Assembly (NCBI GenBank): GCA_025677825.1 | Contig: JAIXMO010000006.1 | Location: 620,001 to 684,000, forward strand | Direction of reading: 5' to 3' | DNA: 64,000 nt | Source of the DNA: Helicostylum pulchrum | Taxonomy: Eukaryota; Mucoromycota; Mucoromycetes; Mucorales; Mucoraceae | In this document: positions 24,495-37,783 of the stretch, piece by piece | Layout of the letters: each line of letters starts with the position of its first letter | How positions within the stretch are numbered: position 1 is the first letter of the stretch | Made by a program: the position numbers and the translations under genes | Notes under the pieces: model-generated | What the model saw: the letters and a program-made list of their open reading frames with translations, nothing else | Told to the model about the DNA's origin: nothing | The model's database searches: none

Positions 24495-25340
24495 TGTTCT
24501 TGTTAGCTAAAAAAAAATGTAAAGATACGAAACAAAAAAATAATAAATAAAAACAATCGTCTCTTATTTTTTTTATTCGTAGATGCGTCACAGAGGGCGA
24601 AACTTTAACGGAGCTGTAATACAAGATACTATTACCACCACCTTTTGGTGCTGGATAATTTAGCGTTGTGTTGTATCTTTTTGAGATAATCGTACATACA
24701 GTAGTAAGCACCAAGAGTAAAATAAAAAACTATGTATTTACCTCTCATTTTTATTAACTATTCCGAAAAAATACAACTATTCAAACCCTGAGTTGCATCA
24801 CATTGATCTGATCTTCAAAAAAAAAAATGGTATTTCCACTCTCAATTTGCCAGATATTTGAAAACTCTAATCAGAAATTGGCAACCTTATTGTAACAGCA
24901 GGGCAAATTAGCTTTGAATGCCTTATCAAATTAATTTTATTTTTCTGAGCAATCAATCCTCGAATATCAAAGATTTTTTTGTCGAGGTATTTAGGCAAAA
25001 ATGTCTATAGAATGTTGAATCATATGTTATAAATGTTCAGTTGAAACCAGCGTCTTATTCATTGTGAAATATATTACCTCCAAATGTATTTGATAAAATG
25101 CATTATTTACATTTAAACGAATATAAATAAAACAAATCAATAAATTTATACTCTATCGATCAGGCATCGTTAAGAGCAAATTAAAAAAAAGACATAGTCA
25201 TTATTTAAAAAAATAGGTTTTAATTGTCAAGTTTATTGAAGAGAAAAAGATAATATTATATCAAATAATAAATAAATAAGAGAGATCGGGTTAGATTTTT
25301 TTGTTGTTGTTGTTGCTTATGTTGGAACTTCTTGAATAAT
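24495..25340. other. 846-bp intergenic region
   Basis: No gene is seen. The part near 24495 should be the V-ATPase gene promoter; the part near 25340 is the 3' flank of the chitinase gene. The middle is AT-rich with only short frames. Confidence 0.5.
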
Positions 25341-27054
25341 TTAGCAATCCTTGACATACTTCCAGGCTCCCCAAGCGTTAGCAGCAGAGGGAGTTTCTCC
25401 TTGAGACCACCATTGAGCAGTATAAAGCTTATTTTCATAAGAGACTTGAGCACCAGCTTGATAAGCGGTAGCAGCAGTCCATCCAGTAGCACCACCACAG
25501 CCGGGGGTACCAGTAGGAATAACAGTAGAAGATCCACCACCGCCACCGGTAGTAGTAGCAGTAGAAGTAGCGGAGACAGTACCAGAGACAATAGGGGTCT
25601 TGGGAGGGTTAGAAGCGACGACAGGATGGATAGCCTTGAGGAGTTCACCGTTATCTTGTTCGATAGACCAAACAAAGAGACCAGCGAGACCCTTGCTGAC
25701 AGCAAAGTCAGTCTTGACACCAAGAGAGACGGGATCATCATAAGAGATGAATTGCTTGTTGGTGGGGTTATACAACCAAGGAGTTTGGGTGACGTTATCG
25801 AAATGACGAACCCAAGGAGCAGCAGCGGTAGTGGGGCTAGTAAGAAGACCTTGAGATCTCATGTTAGTCCATCTCCAGACACCGGAAGCAGCAGAAATGT
25901 CGCTGGAACAGAACTGGTTTTGCCATGGGCCATCAAGAGAATCACCGAGAGGAGGAGCAGGAGAGACAGCAGGGTTGTATTGAGTGGTAGGATCAGCAGT
26001 GACAGTTAAAGTTTGAGCACGACCGTAGAAGGCAATACCACCAGCAATCTTGTTAGCAGGGACACCAGCATCAATCCAAGATTGGACACCTTGAACGAAA
26101 CCCAGAGGATAACCGAATCCAGGTTGGTTGTTGAAGGGAGCGTTAGGACCGGAGGTAGAGTTCCAGGCGCCGTTAACATCGAAAGCCATAACGTGGAAAC
26201 GATCCATGTAAGGGACGAAAGCAGCAACACCGTCGGAGACAGGCTTAGGTCCTCCCCAAGGGTCAATATGAACGGCCATGGAGATTTCCTTGTAGTTCTT
26301 AGGGAAGTTGGTGGTGAGAGATGCACGAAGTTCCTTGATAAGAACTTGAAGATTGGAAACATCATCATCAGCGATAATGTTACAACCGGGACCCTTACCA
26401 GTAGGGTATTCCCAATCAATATCAACACCATCTGTGTTCCATTGCTTAATGAAATCAACGTTCCACTTGATGAAAGCAGCACGGTTAGAGGCAGAAGCAG
26501 CCATAGGGGAGAAGTGAGTAGATCCAGACCATCCACCAACACTGACCAAGACTTTGGTACCGGCAGCGTGAGCTAATTCAACAAGCTTGGGGAAACCGTA
26601 TTGAACATAGGCTATAATAATAAAAAAGTACAATTAGAATCTAATTTCTCCTCTGTAGCAGTAGTGTAGTAACTTACTATCAAAGATACCGTTATCTTGC
26701 CAGATGGGAGTGGTAGGAGAGTTTTGAATGGCGAAGGCTATATAATATATATTAGTTTTTTTTTTCTTTCCTTAGCCACTATTTTATTTTACTTACCATA
26801 GTAGACGTGAGTATACTTAGCAAAGTCAATCATAGAAGGAGTGTAACGACCATAAAGCCAGTTGGGGAAGTAACTATAAAAAATTGAGAAAGTTCAGTAC
26901 TTGATTTTTTATTATTGTCAATGAATCCTTACCCAATAAGAACCTTGTCGGTGGAAGCAGCACGAGCCTCAAGGCTGACTGGAGAGGCAACAGCACCTTG
27001 AAGGTAACAGAGGGTAGCAGTAGCGGCAGCGAATAAGATAGAACCGAATCTCAT
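25341..27054 (-). CDS. secreted chitinase, GH18 with C-terminal chitin-binding module
   Basis: Four exons (27054-26933, 26873-26797, 26737-26678, 26611-25341) join in frame to 509 residues. A signal peptide (about 1-24) is followed by a GH18 barrel with KVLVSVGGWSGST and the catalytic motif DGVDIDWEYP at 147-156, where Glu154 is the proton donor. A Ser/Thr/Gly linker leads to a C-terminal module of about 48 residues (TGWTAATAYQAGAQVSYENK, then YTAQWWSQGETP and WGAWKYV), typical of CBM5/12. From the family: hydrolysis of chitin or chitooligomers outside the cell, in nutrition or wall remodelling. Codons are optimised in the large exon, suggesting strong expression. All catalytic residues are present. 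Firm. Confidence 0.95.
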
Positions 27055-30000
27055 TGTTTAGATTGTTTGGTAAAGAAGTTGAGAGAAGGTTTTTGGATAA
27101 AGAAGAAAAAAAAATAATCGAATATTTCTGAGTCTCTTTTATACTATTTTGACAAAACAGAATTGCCCTGACGTACTATTCCTTATTCATCAATATTTGA
27201 TTTTGTACATAAGCAAAGAGAGGGAAAAAAAAATTCATGAGAAAACTCGACATAATTAACTAAGCAAAAGGGTTCCTGCGTCCTTTCAGGGTCGCGTAAC
27301 AAAATCAAAATCAAGTGTAACTGGTGCTATTCAAAGTCCCTTTTGGATCTTATTGTCAGTAACACAAATAAATCAATAAATGACAAATGTCGATCAGACT
27401 GGTGCAGCGCTTGTAATTAACAAGTTGTTATTAATTCTTATTGTTATTGTGCATAAAAAATAATTAATTCAAATAACAACTATATTTAGTTGACTACATT
27501 TTCTATGATTGAAATACCTTTGATATTAAACCGTAACTATACGAATATACATTTTTTTTTTTGTCGTTGTACGCCGTGTTATGTATTATGCATCAAGTCA
27601 CCTGAAGACATCATCAGCTATTTATAATTACCTTCAAATATACGTAAGCAATAAAATGAGATTAGAATGAAGAGAAAATAAAGCGGCGGGGCAAAACATA
27701 ATGGATAATTAAAAAGTGAATTTATTTAGATATATTGTTTTGAAAAAAAAAAAGGTATACAATTTTAATTATCTGATACAGAAAAGAGATTGTTCTAACA
27801 GAAATGATTGATACCATATATTTAAATGTAAAATGCCATTATGATATCTTTCAACATTTATCAGGATAGCATAGGCAACGGCGGATAATCCTTAATCCAG
27901 TTTTCCGCATGTTACATGTCTTGTAGTATAACCAATCGCGTTAATTCCAAGGTAAAATATTTGTGCCAAAGGGTGTCTTTTTTTAAGCGTAAGGAACTCA
28001 TTGTTTAGTGCATTCTATAATTATTGAATACTAGTACATGTTTAAGCAATGCTTTTTCCATGTGCTATTTTCATCATATAATAATAGCAATGATAAAAAA
28101 AATCTTGCCGTAAACACATTCGACACAATTTTTAATTTTGTGGAGAGACATCACAGAGAAAAAAACACATTTAATTGCTAGCTATGTACAATGTATTACA
28201 GATTATTTTATCGTCAAGTGGGATAGCAAAGTAATAATCTGTGTTATTCATGGATTTCGAAAGTATATTACGAGAGTAATACATTTCGATCATATGCGCC
28301 GCATTGGAAGCAGTATAAACTAAAAAATGCAACGTAAAAATTAAAAAAAAACTGTACGTCCGTATTACATACCACAATCGACACCTATACCTACGGCGAA
28401 AAGAAAACCTGCCCATTGTATTGGTCTTAGTATAGATTATATAATTTATTGTGAGTGGTAGTACTATATTTTTTCGATTGGGTACGTTTTTCTGGCTCCA
28501 TAGTTTCACTACATTGCTTGTGAACCTTTAGTATAATAAAAAAAAACGGAACATATTTTGCCAAGGTATACTTTTTTTTCTTTTTGTAAATAAAACTGGT
28601 CATTGTTCGTAGCTTGGATCACTAAACGGCAGTAATAACCTCAAGATGAAACATAAACAAAAATGATAACAGCTTTTATTTTAATTTATTTTAATTTATT
28701 AAATCCTACTTGCCGAACCATAGCTATGGGTTTTGTGTACTGGAGGTATCCCCACATCGTTTTTGTGTATTTAAATTAGGGGGGCAAGTTACTGAAGTAA
28801 AATTGATAGTTAGTACAATACTTGTAGTTACTGTTGTAAATAATCTACAAAGAATCTTTTTTTTTTTTTAATATTCTTATTCGTTTATTCGAAAATGCAG
28901 AGTACAATAAGAAGATGACATTTAGGTTTATCCACGGAACACACAAAAAAGCAGGAACGAGTGATCTAGGTTTTGTCTTCCTCGGTATTTGTGTTACAAT
29001 TAAATCTTGTGGAATACATACGATCATTTATAAATTGAAATTAAATATAACACTTGTACAATATTTCTATATAGAGTTGATTATCATATCAAAATGCAGC
29101 CTTCTTTTAATGTACCTCTCTCTTTCTTTTTTTTTTTTTTTAGTAAACTCGATGTCCTTCCCTCCATTTAAAGAAATATATAGATCGCATAAATTATTGG
29201 TTATACAATGATCAGTACACATATACAGCGGAACACACAGTGACGACTTGCATGACATAAGTTTTGTTTTGTTTTATATATGTTTTCTTTATTTTTTACT
29301 ATGCTTGATTCTAAAAGTTTCATTTTTTTCTTTTGCGGTTGTAAAATTTGTTTCGTCTTTGCTATTAAATGGAGAAAAAATGTTATTATAAATCAACGAT
29401 TAATGGTTAAATTATACTTATAAAACACTTTGAGATTCCGTCTTGGTCACATGTGTTCGTATGATTTATGTAAGCTTTCTTTATTATCACATTACTAGAA
29501 AAACAAGGCTTACTACTCTTCCCCCTTTTTTTATTACAACAGAAAGAATAATATACTTGTTTTATCACGTTATTTAGCAGAAGAAGAAAAATGTGTTGTA
29601 TATATACATCACATTTTACAGCGTAGTATATCAAAATATTATGATATATAATGTAAATTAATTTCTGATACATATATTATTCAGCAAAATAAAAATAAAA
29701 TTATTGTAGAATAATACACGTGTAATCGTGTCACTGAAATATACAAGTTCGTCATTACTTCATGCAAAGTGTTATTAAATTTTGACACGCTAACCAAAAC
29801 GTGTAGGGTACTTTTTGCCGAAAATGATACTAAACCCAAACGACGTTCCTTTTTTCTATTATATAATATATTTTCAACGTAAAAACAATTAGCTTTATCA
29901 GATTTTTTTTTATTAGAAGTTTCTTTTTAAAAAAAAAACTGTACGGTTATTGAGATCAAATCCCAAATCAAGATGGATATTTCACAGAGCCTACACGCAT

Positions 30001-32129
30001 TACTTTTTTTTTTTTATAAAGGTGATATATGATATAAAAGATATGGAATTTGATTATCCGTTTTTTTAAGGTGTTAAACGAGTTGGCTTAATTATCAAAA
30101 AGTATACTTGCTCCAAGAGAAACAGTATTTTAGTTTGGGAGCGATTAAATAGCTAAAGTTTTTATAAATAAATTACGAAGCTCTTTATACCGTTCAATAG
30201 TGAACTTAATTATTATACGCTGAGAGTTACAATAAGTACGTTAAACAAAAGTGTCTTTAGAAGTTTTAAATAGTTATTGTATTTCTAAAAAAAAAAGAGT
30301 AAGGGTACCCGCTCGTATTTTTTGATAAATTTCAATACTAAAAAAAAATGCATCTGATAACGCGTAATGATGATATAAATTATTCTTCATCGCGCATTTT
30401 TCTTTGCTTGTAAAATGCCCAACCCGAACCCCCGAATCTCAGTTGCCGTGCAAAATAATTATACGGTACGTATTCTGCTATTAAATGAAAAACCAGTGCC
30501 TGAGTACCTTCTTATTCTGCTTAAATGGAAAGTTAGTGCTTACTCTGCTCAATTTATCTCTCTTTTTTGCGGAACCAAGACCGCGCTCTATTATTTCGAG
30601 TATTGTTGCGTGTTCTTTTTTCGAGATTTCGAACTAGTGAAAAAAAAATCATGCATAATGTTAATCATATTAATGTATTTGAGCCGATGAAGGAGAAACT
30701 ATCAGTTTTTTTTTAAAAAAAAACAAAAAAGAGGTGTTAATTAGCATAACCTAGCGTATTGTGATTGTGATAGATCAGTATTTTAATACTAAAGTCTCTA
30801 ATAAATCTCATATTAATTAGTATACCTTTTTTTTTTTACAAAAAAAGACTTTACTACCTAATTTTGAATTATTTACATACCCTATTTGTTGCGCAAGTAT
30901 TCTTGAGCATTGCAGCGAAATTTCGCAACGTTGCATAAAACTTTATTACGTTTTCTACTACTTTGACCCAATGGCAGGTTATTTCTTATAAATAATTAGG
31001 TGATGATTATCCAACTTTTTTTTAAACGCCTAAAATCACCAATAAAGAGGAGGTGATCCCTTATTCAACTTAATTGAAAGTGCTCTATTGTGTCGTTTCA
31101 TTTACGGTATCGCAAAGATTGGTTATATTATCAGGGCCCAATATTTAGGAGAGAGGATATAAAAAGTATTAAAATATGTTTTAGAGATAAGTTTACCACG
31201 TCAGATTTCGAAGCAACCCTTTTTTTTATGGGTACAATAGTATATTCCTTGTTCATATTCTAGAAAGACATCTATTGCAAATATTTTCATCATGCCTTTT
31301 TTTTATTCATGATATGACGTTATGAAAGGGTGGTTTCATGGAAAGTATAAATTAAGCTGAAACGTTAAATAGTGTATATGCGTAAAATTAAAAAAAAGGG
31401 GTTTAGATTGGCAATATATATCAGCTACTATGGATATTAAAGTACATTTTACTCCTTGGTCCTGCTTTTAAAGAGATAAAAATGACAAGACAGAAAGAAA
31501 TTCTATTAGAAAAAGGTGTATTTTTTTTTTTTACTAACTAGGAACGGGGTTTTTGTTTGTTTTTATTTTAAAAGAGAAGAAAGAGAACGTATAATTGACA
31601 CGGTTTTAATTTTATTTTTTGATCATATTGCTCTGCTGTACAACAACAACAACAACAACAACAACAACAGAAAACGAATCAACGGAAAAACAAACAAAAC
31701 AAAATGTGGCACATTTTATGAGTAAAATCGATTTTTTTTTGTTTTGTTCTGGACTCGGTAGTGCCTTTTTAGACTTGCATTATAAAGACTTTTTTCGTAG
31801 ATTTGCGTAAAAAAAAGATCTTTCTTTTTTGTCTTGTCGTAATCGCACCCCCCCCCCTTTTTTTTTAAGCACTTATATGCAATGCATGTAATTGACATTG
31901 CGTAAGAGAGGGAGGCACATCTATCAAACAGATCAAGACGTTTTTTTAAAAAAAACAACTTTTTAATGCAGATGAAGATCATACTGAGCTGGTTTTATAA
32001 ATAAATGATTCAGTGTTTGCAGGTAAAAAAACTGCATTCTGTTTTCTTGGAATATATACATGCTTAGGGGGGGTTTTTTTTAGTCAGTGTTTAAATCGAA
32101 GGGGGGGATACACCCTTCAAAGAATTTTT
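27055..32129. other. 5-kb gene desert
   Basis: No coding gene could be supported on either strand. Open frames (for example 28138-28323, 30415-30690, 31716-31982) are short, begin at arbitrary ATGs and show no motif. The chitinase promoter should lie just above 27055. Homopolymer T/A runs are frequent, with T8A9-like palindromes near 30710 and 31945 and a CAA repeat at 31640-31669. Nothing matched the repeat families described elsewhere in this window. Non-coding transcripts or very old transposons remain possible. Confidence 0.5.
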
Positions 32130-34880
32130 CTATTGATCGAATACTTTCCAGCCATTTTCATTCATACCGTCTATCCATTCATTGAGACCTTCCATCGTAG
32201 GCGGCAACTCCCAAAACACATTATTAGGTTCACTTCGAAACAAATTCGTGTCTTGATTATTGGTTGTATTGTACTGCTGGTTTAATTCAGTTGAAAAGCC
32301 AGGCATCCAGTTTAAATTCTTTAGGATATAATCCAGCGAACTTTCGTCATGCGGTGTATTGTACCCGAACTGAGTTAAGGAAAATGCCTCTGGTATCGTA
32401 TTTTGTTCTACTGGTGGTTGTTGCAAAACGGGCTTTTTTTGGCTGGGCTGCAACATAATATCGTCCATGATGGATGTCATTGTTTGGTTATTTGGTTGCT
32501 TTGCATAATTGAGTTCTTGTGATGTACGCGGCAGATCTTCTACAGCTGATAAAGGTACCTGGTTCGACGCTACGTCGTTAAACAAGTTGTATAGACTCGC
32601 AGCTGTAGAGGATATATGCTGAATGCGTTCCAGCAATTGTTTCGCACGGCTTAAATAGAAATCAGCAGAACTCGAGATATGTCTGTCGGGATTCTTGCTG
32701 TTGAACATATGAATGACACCGAATTGTCGAATGGGATAAAGAGTGAAGGAGTAAGGACACATGAGGTAGTCTCGAGGCGTTAAGCGGCACGCGATTTTGA
32801 TACCGCGCGCAGCAGCACTGGAGCAAATTTGCTGTGAGGTGGAAGAGGATTTGGAGTGTGTGCGTTTGATAAACGGCTGATGCAAGAAGATCAAGCAGCC
32901 GCAGTAGAACATGAGCATAGATGCAATGACGGGCGCAAAATGGCCCGTGGTTTCGTTAAAGTCGGGTAATTGGATGTTTTTTAAGGCGTGAGGGAAATTG
33001 TGTCGCCATTCTGTCAGCTCGTAATCCAGGCAGCTGACTAAATCGTCACTGCCGTGTTGCGAGCTGAACCTCTTGGCCATGGGGGTGTGCAGGCCCTGAA
33101 GGATACGGCCAAGGATTTCAGAAAGCTTAATGAATTGGATAAAGAGTTCGTAGATTTGGGGGCGGTCTGGGTTGCTGATGGTCTCGTAGTTGTAGGGCGC
33201 GGTTAAGCATGGGAATCGTGGGAAGGCTTGGTGGGTTTGGATTTTAGATTGGTCTGCTTTGTATGCGTCGAGTACTTCTTCGATATCTGCGCCAGCGTCA
33301 GGGTATGGAACACTAATATCCTGTTATTTTTTTGTAAGCATAAAAAGAGAAAAATGTTATGTGTATGTGTGTGTAAATACCTCGTCTCGAAGGTTAATAG
33401 GTCTACCGAGAATTGCAGTTTGAAATCGGTCTGTAATATATAATGCCCACCATACTCGTTTCCTTGTTTCCTTTTCGTTTTTAGGTATATCCCAGTCCTC
33501 ACAAGACCGGTGTAAACCTAACAAATGAGCCTAAAAAAGTGGTATTAATAGCTAAAACCGAATTAAGAGTATTTTACTTACTAATCGTATAGCCTAATAT
33601 AAAAAAAAATTAGTAAATATGAAACTGCAAAAAAAAAAAATTACACAAATGGTTCCTTACATATCCACCAAGTTGCCAACACGCAGAAGATTTTGACTCA
33701 CGGTCTCCTCGATGGTTTAAAATTAAAATAATTGCTTGTACATTTGAAACGGTTTGAGAACTAGACCAGGTTGTAATAATGTACTCTGCTTGGTCAAAGA
33801 AATGGTTTGACCAGCCTACGGGGATATCCCACACGGCGTCCGATGGTAGACGTCTCTTATACTCTGGCTCTAAACTCTCGCATTCAACGAAGCGGGCAGC
33901 AGCTCCAAACATAGCGTTGAGGAGTTCCCCCGACGGGTATGTATCGACTCTGTCCCGGTATTGTTTTAAGAACTCTGTCTTGTTAATGACAGGTAATATG
34001 GGATGAATATGAGAAAAGTATCTGTTTTTTTTTAAAAAAAAAGAAGATTAGTAACGCAAGAAGAAAAGGCTTACAAGGTTTTTTTTTTTTACATTTTAAG
34101 TAATCGAACGGTAGTGTATTTATCTAAACCAGTTACGGTATAAATGTACTTATGAATATCTTCACCGACAGGATGAATGTTTTGAGGCCACTTGAATTCG
34201 GGTATTTTACTGGACTGTTGGCTAGGTACACCAGGGTCGGCAATGAGGACAACGTTGTCGCCGAATTTCTTGATGGTATGGCCTTGTAGTTTACTGTGGT
34301 CTCGCATGTGCAGTTTGTTGTAAAAGAATTGGACGGTGGAGAGGTCGCCGAGGTAGTGGATGCTGTCGTAGGAAACTCCAGACGGCCATTGTCGAGGGCC
34401 CATCATACCGGATTCTTCAAATAGGTTGGAGAGTAAGGTCGAATTGGTCTTTGGGCGTTTGGTAGAGTATGTGTATTGGATTTTCTTTTCTATTTCTTCA
34501 ATACGTTTTTCTAATTCGTCCGAGTATCTATATTTGGTTATTATTATTTTTTTTTAAAAAAAAAAAGACTTGTAAAAAAATGGGGTGTGTAGTTTTTTTT
34601 ACTTTTGTGGTGCTTTCTTCTTATGTACACTATTTATTTATTTATTTTTTTGTTAGTAAGAAAAAGTTGTTGAGTGGTATATCTTACTTTATTGCTTTCT
34701 GACAAGGTGTGTCGTAGGCTATACAGTTAAAACATTTTTCTTGGTCTTCTCCAAAAGTACATTTGGCTTTTTTTTTTCGACAGAAATCACTAAAGAGTTG
34801 TGTGTGTTTTTAGTTTTATGAATTGAGATGACCTTTTTTTTTTTTTGTTACCATGCTCTGTTTACTCGTTTTGGGTTCAT
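32130..34880 (-). CDS. Zn2Cys6 fungal transcription factor
   Basis: Seven exons (34880-34852, 34789-34688, 34527-34093, 34021-33661, 33593-33582, 33530-33381, 33320-32130) join in frame to 759 residues. The binuclear zinc cluster is complete: Cys10, 13, 20, 29, 32 and 39 in the spacing C-x2-C-x6-C-x8-C-x2-C-x6-C, with basic RKKKAK between. A short coiled-coil-like stretch follows (YSDELEKRIEEIEKKI), then the fungal middle homology region with YFSHIHPILPVINKTEFL, AIRLAHLLGLHRSCEDW and RKRVWWALYITDR. The C-terminus is Asn/Gln/Pro-rich with acidic patches, likely an activation domain. From the family: nuclear DNA-binding regulator, often of carbon or nitrogen use; the target is unknown. Exon 5 is a 12-nt microexon encoding AIRL, required for the conserved motif. 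Confidence 0.92.
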
Positions 34881-35891
34881 ATCGATCAAATTATACGAGG
34901 TAACTGATAAAAAAAAAAAGATAAGTGTAGCACAGTAAAAATAAAATAAAGCACAGGCTTTTTTTTTTTTTTTTGCTGTCTGTACTTATGGGTCCGATAA
35001 AACGTATTATTTTTATTCATATTTACCAAAATAAAAACAAGTACAGTGAAGCTGGGAAATATTGAATTCTTAACACACGGTCGATCCACACGGTCGATCC
35101 AAAAAGCGCGACGTATTTTATTACTTTTTCCGCATAAAAAGGAATCAAGTAAATAGACGCCCTATTTTATCATTCTTTCTATCAGCTATATCTTTATTTC
35201 CTCTTTGTTTATTCACTTATTTGCTTTCTTACAAATCGATACGTCAAAGGTCCTTGGTGGACAAAATTTTTGTATCACCTTTCAGCAACGTAAAACAAGG
35301 CTTAGAGAAACGAGATTTAAACAATAAAGATACCGTATTATTGGAAGAATTAAATCGAATTGATGAAGACACCAGAGGTTAAAAAAAAAAAAAAAAAAAC
35401 TAAATAATAATATGAAATCTGAAATAAAAACTGAACAACTATTAATCTTGTAGCGATTATCCCAATATGCAAAAAAATAATCGTTGACCTTTTTTTCTAC
35501 GAAAACCAATTTAAAGTTTTTAATAGAGAATTGTTAAATAATGTGGAAGAGTTGAAATTATTTAACTGTCGTCCCAAATATAAACAACGAAGCAAATATA
35601 GGCAACTTACTATCGATGTCAATGAATACACGCACCTTCTTAAAACTTTTTTATTTATTGAATTAAAGATTTTTCTATCAAACATGTTATATCTCTTATA
35701 ATCACCAGCTTCACTGTTGTGATTAGATGTTTATCTGATATGAGATCTTTCAATATTTTCTTCACTGAAGATTCGTCATTTATGATTGGGGGCAGTCACT
35801 ATCAGATTTTTTTTTCTTTTTATAAAAAAAAATAGGTGTTGGGTTACCCATTGATTCTTTTTTTTTCTATAATTCTCTTTTGTAATTAACA
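34881..35891. other. 1-kb interval with repeat remnants
   Basis: A perfect direct repeat of 13 bp (ACACGGTCGATCC) lies at 35075-35087 and 35088-35100. Then come pieces shared with 13.49-13.6 kb (TTACTTTTTCCGCATAAAA near 35113, AATAGACGCC near 35153). At 35250-35380 a short coding-like stretch (KQGLEKRDLNNKD and LLEELNRIDEDTRG) is seen without a start, so it may be a decayed gene. The promoters of the zinc-cluster gene (left) and the APRT gene (right) should be here. Confidence 0.5.
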
Positions 35892-36617
35892 ATGGTTGAC
35901 CACGGTATCGAACGTCTCAAGACTTTGCTCGGCACACACGAAGATTTCCCTCAAAAGGTATATTTTTTTCAAAAAAAAAAAAAAAAAAAAGGCATATTTT
36001 CTAAACGTTTTTTTTGCGTAAAAAAAGGGTATTGTGTTCAAGGATATGTTCCCTATTTTCCAAGATCCCACTGCTGTTGAGACACTCATCTGTAACATTG
36101 TTCAACACATTAACTCTACTTATGCTGAAAAGATTGACGCAGTTGTTGGTAAGTGGGTTGCAAAGATAACAAAATAAAAGGGGAATACTAAACGTTTTTT
36201 GTTGGTAGGTCTCGATGCTCGTGGCTTCTTGTTTGGTCCTTTAGTTGCTCTTCGTTTAGGAGCAGCTTTTGTTCCTGTTCGTAAGCAAGGTAAGTTACCT
36301 GGAGATTGTGCTCAAGCTGTTTACAAGAAGGAATATGGAGAGGTATATAAAGTTTTTTTGTGCAACACAAAGAAAGTTTTAATAAATAATTTTATAAAAA
36401 GGATATCTTTGAGATACAAAAGGAATCTATTAAGGAAGGTGCTCGTGTGATTGTGATTGATGATTTGATCGCTACCGGTGGATCTGCTGCTGCTGCTGGT
36501 GAACTTATCAAGAAGTGTAATGCAAAGACTGTCGAGTACATCTTTGTCATGGAACTTGATTTCTTGAACGGTGCCAAGGTTTTGGATGCTCCTGTTTATT
36601 CTTTAATTCACTTGTAA
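35892..36617 (+). CDS. APT1: adenine phosphoribosyltransferase
   Basis: Four exons (35892-35957, 36028-36148, 36209-36342, 36402-36617) join in frame to 178 residues, the normal APRT size. Landmarks are [53 protein letters not shown] and the PRPP-binding motif [14 protein letters not shown]. From the family: salvages adenine by joining it to PRPP, giving AMP and pyrophosphate in the cytosol. Start chosen at the first ATG, which gives the usual N-terminus. Introns are 53-70 nt; intron 1 contains long A runs. Nothing is missing. Firm. Confidence 0.96.
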
Positions 36618-36761
36618 AAAATAAAATAGAGTGTTGTATGTGTTGGATTCCCTCCTTTTTTTAAGGTGTCACGGTTATTTTACACGTGAACAAAAAAGTG
36701 TTTATTGTTTTTTTCCTTTTTTTTTTCTTTCTTTGCTGCTCTTTGTTCTTTTAAAGTAAAT

Positions 36762-37771
36762 ATGGAGTTTGAAGAAGTTAATAATTTCATTAAAACAGGA
36801 CAAGGAAGGACACATATATCAGAGACAGGAGCTTCGTTTGAACATGTACCTGCTATTTACCAATCTGTTGCCAGAAAACCTACGCTTTCTAATTTTGTTC
36901 ATCGTTTAAAGCAACATTCGAGTAAAACAAGGTTTATTAGCCAATACAAAAAAATGTCGGTCACTGATAGTTTACCGAGTGATGATGATGATATACCTGA
37001 CGATGGTAAAAATAAAATGATATGTGTTCATTTTATTATAACTAACTCTTTCTTTTTGTATAAAAAAAAAAGCTTCTATACGAGTCATTGATCCATCAAG
37101 GACACGTGATACAGAAGAGGTTGTTGGGTTAGGTATTGTAAAGAAACCGGTAAAGAGGGTAAAGATTAATGAGGGAGCAAATCAAGTGATGAAGACAATG
37201 GATTCAGAAACAATCGCTAGTTTTGAAGAACCACAAGGAGATTTATCTTTGCAGGAACGGTTCATGTAAGTTTTAACAACAAAGAGAAAAAAACAGGAGC
37301 TTGACAACATATATGTATAGTACGTTTGATATAGCGATTGGCCTTATTAATAAGGATGTGTCAAATAAGACGGACGAGATATTAAAGCAAATGAAACGAA
37401 TTGAATATTATCAGGAAGAGATTACACAGTATAAGGAAGATTTAATGAATATGCAAAAGCAGTTTGATATCTACCAGTACAGTTTGTCGTCGATCCAAGG
37501 GGATCATTTACCGGAGATGAAGTCTCACGAATTTAACGCGATGAAAAACACAGAAAAGATGAAGGAAACGAAAAGAAAAAACATGGTTTTAAAAGGTCGA
37601 TTTGATAAGTACAGAAAGGCAATGAGCTTAGATACGAGGTTAATTGAATTAGAAAAGAAAATTAAACAAGCTTGGAAAAGAGATGAAATTTGGGTTGGCA
37701 TACGTGATTGGGGACTTTTATCGATACTTTTATTTTCTCTTCTTTTCATCATTATTTTATCACGGAAATAA
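36762..37771 (+). CDS. tail-anchored coiled-coil protein, unknown function
   Basis: Three exons (36762-37005, 37073-37265, 37321-37771) join in frame to 295 residues. I do not recognise the family. The N-terminal ~145 residues are polar, with an acidic patch (SDDDDIPDD) and a basic patch (KKPVKRVKI). A predicted coiled coil runs from about 160 to 270 (Lys/Glu-rich heptads such as ILKQMKRIEYYQEEI). A single hydrophobic segment of about 18 residues lies at the very C-terminus (WGLLSILLFSLLFIIILSRK), the layout of a tail-anchored protein such as a SNARE-like or organelle tether. No SNARE zero-layer could be assigned with confidence. Its stop codon is only 12 bp from the stop codon of the opposing DCAF7 gene, so the transcripts must overlap. 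Confidence 0.8.
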
Positions 37772-37783
37772 AGTTTATATTTT

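Noticed and set aside
25332..26576. Long antisense open frames (225 and 187 codons) opposite the GH18 chitinase
   Set aside because: They mirror the codon-biased chitinase exon, show low-complexity Ser/Arg-rich translations and no motif; typical shadow frames.
30415..30690. 91-codon frame in the gene desert
   Set aside because: Biased, aromatic-rich composition from AT-rich DNA, no splice context and no motif.
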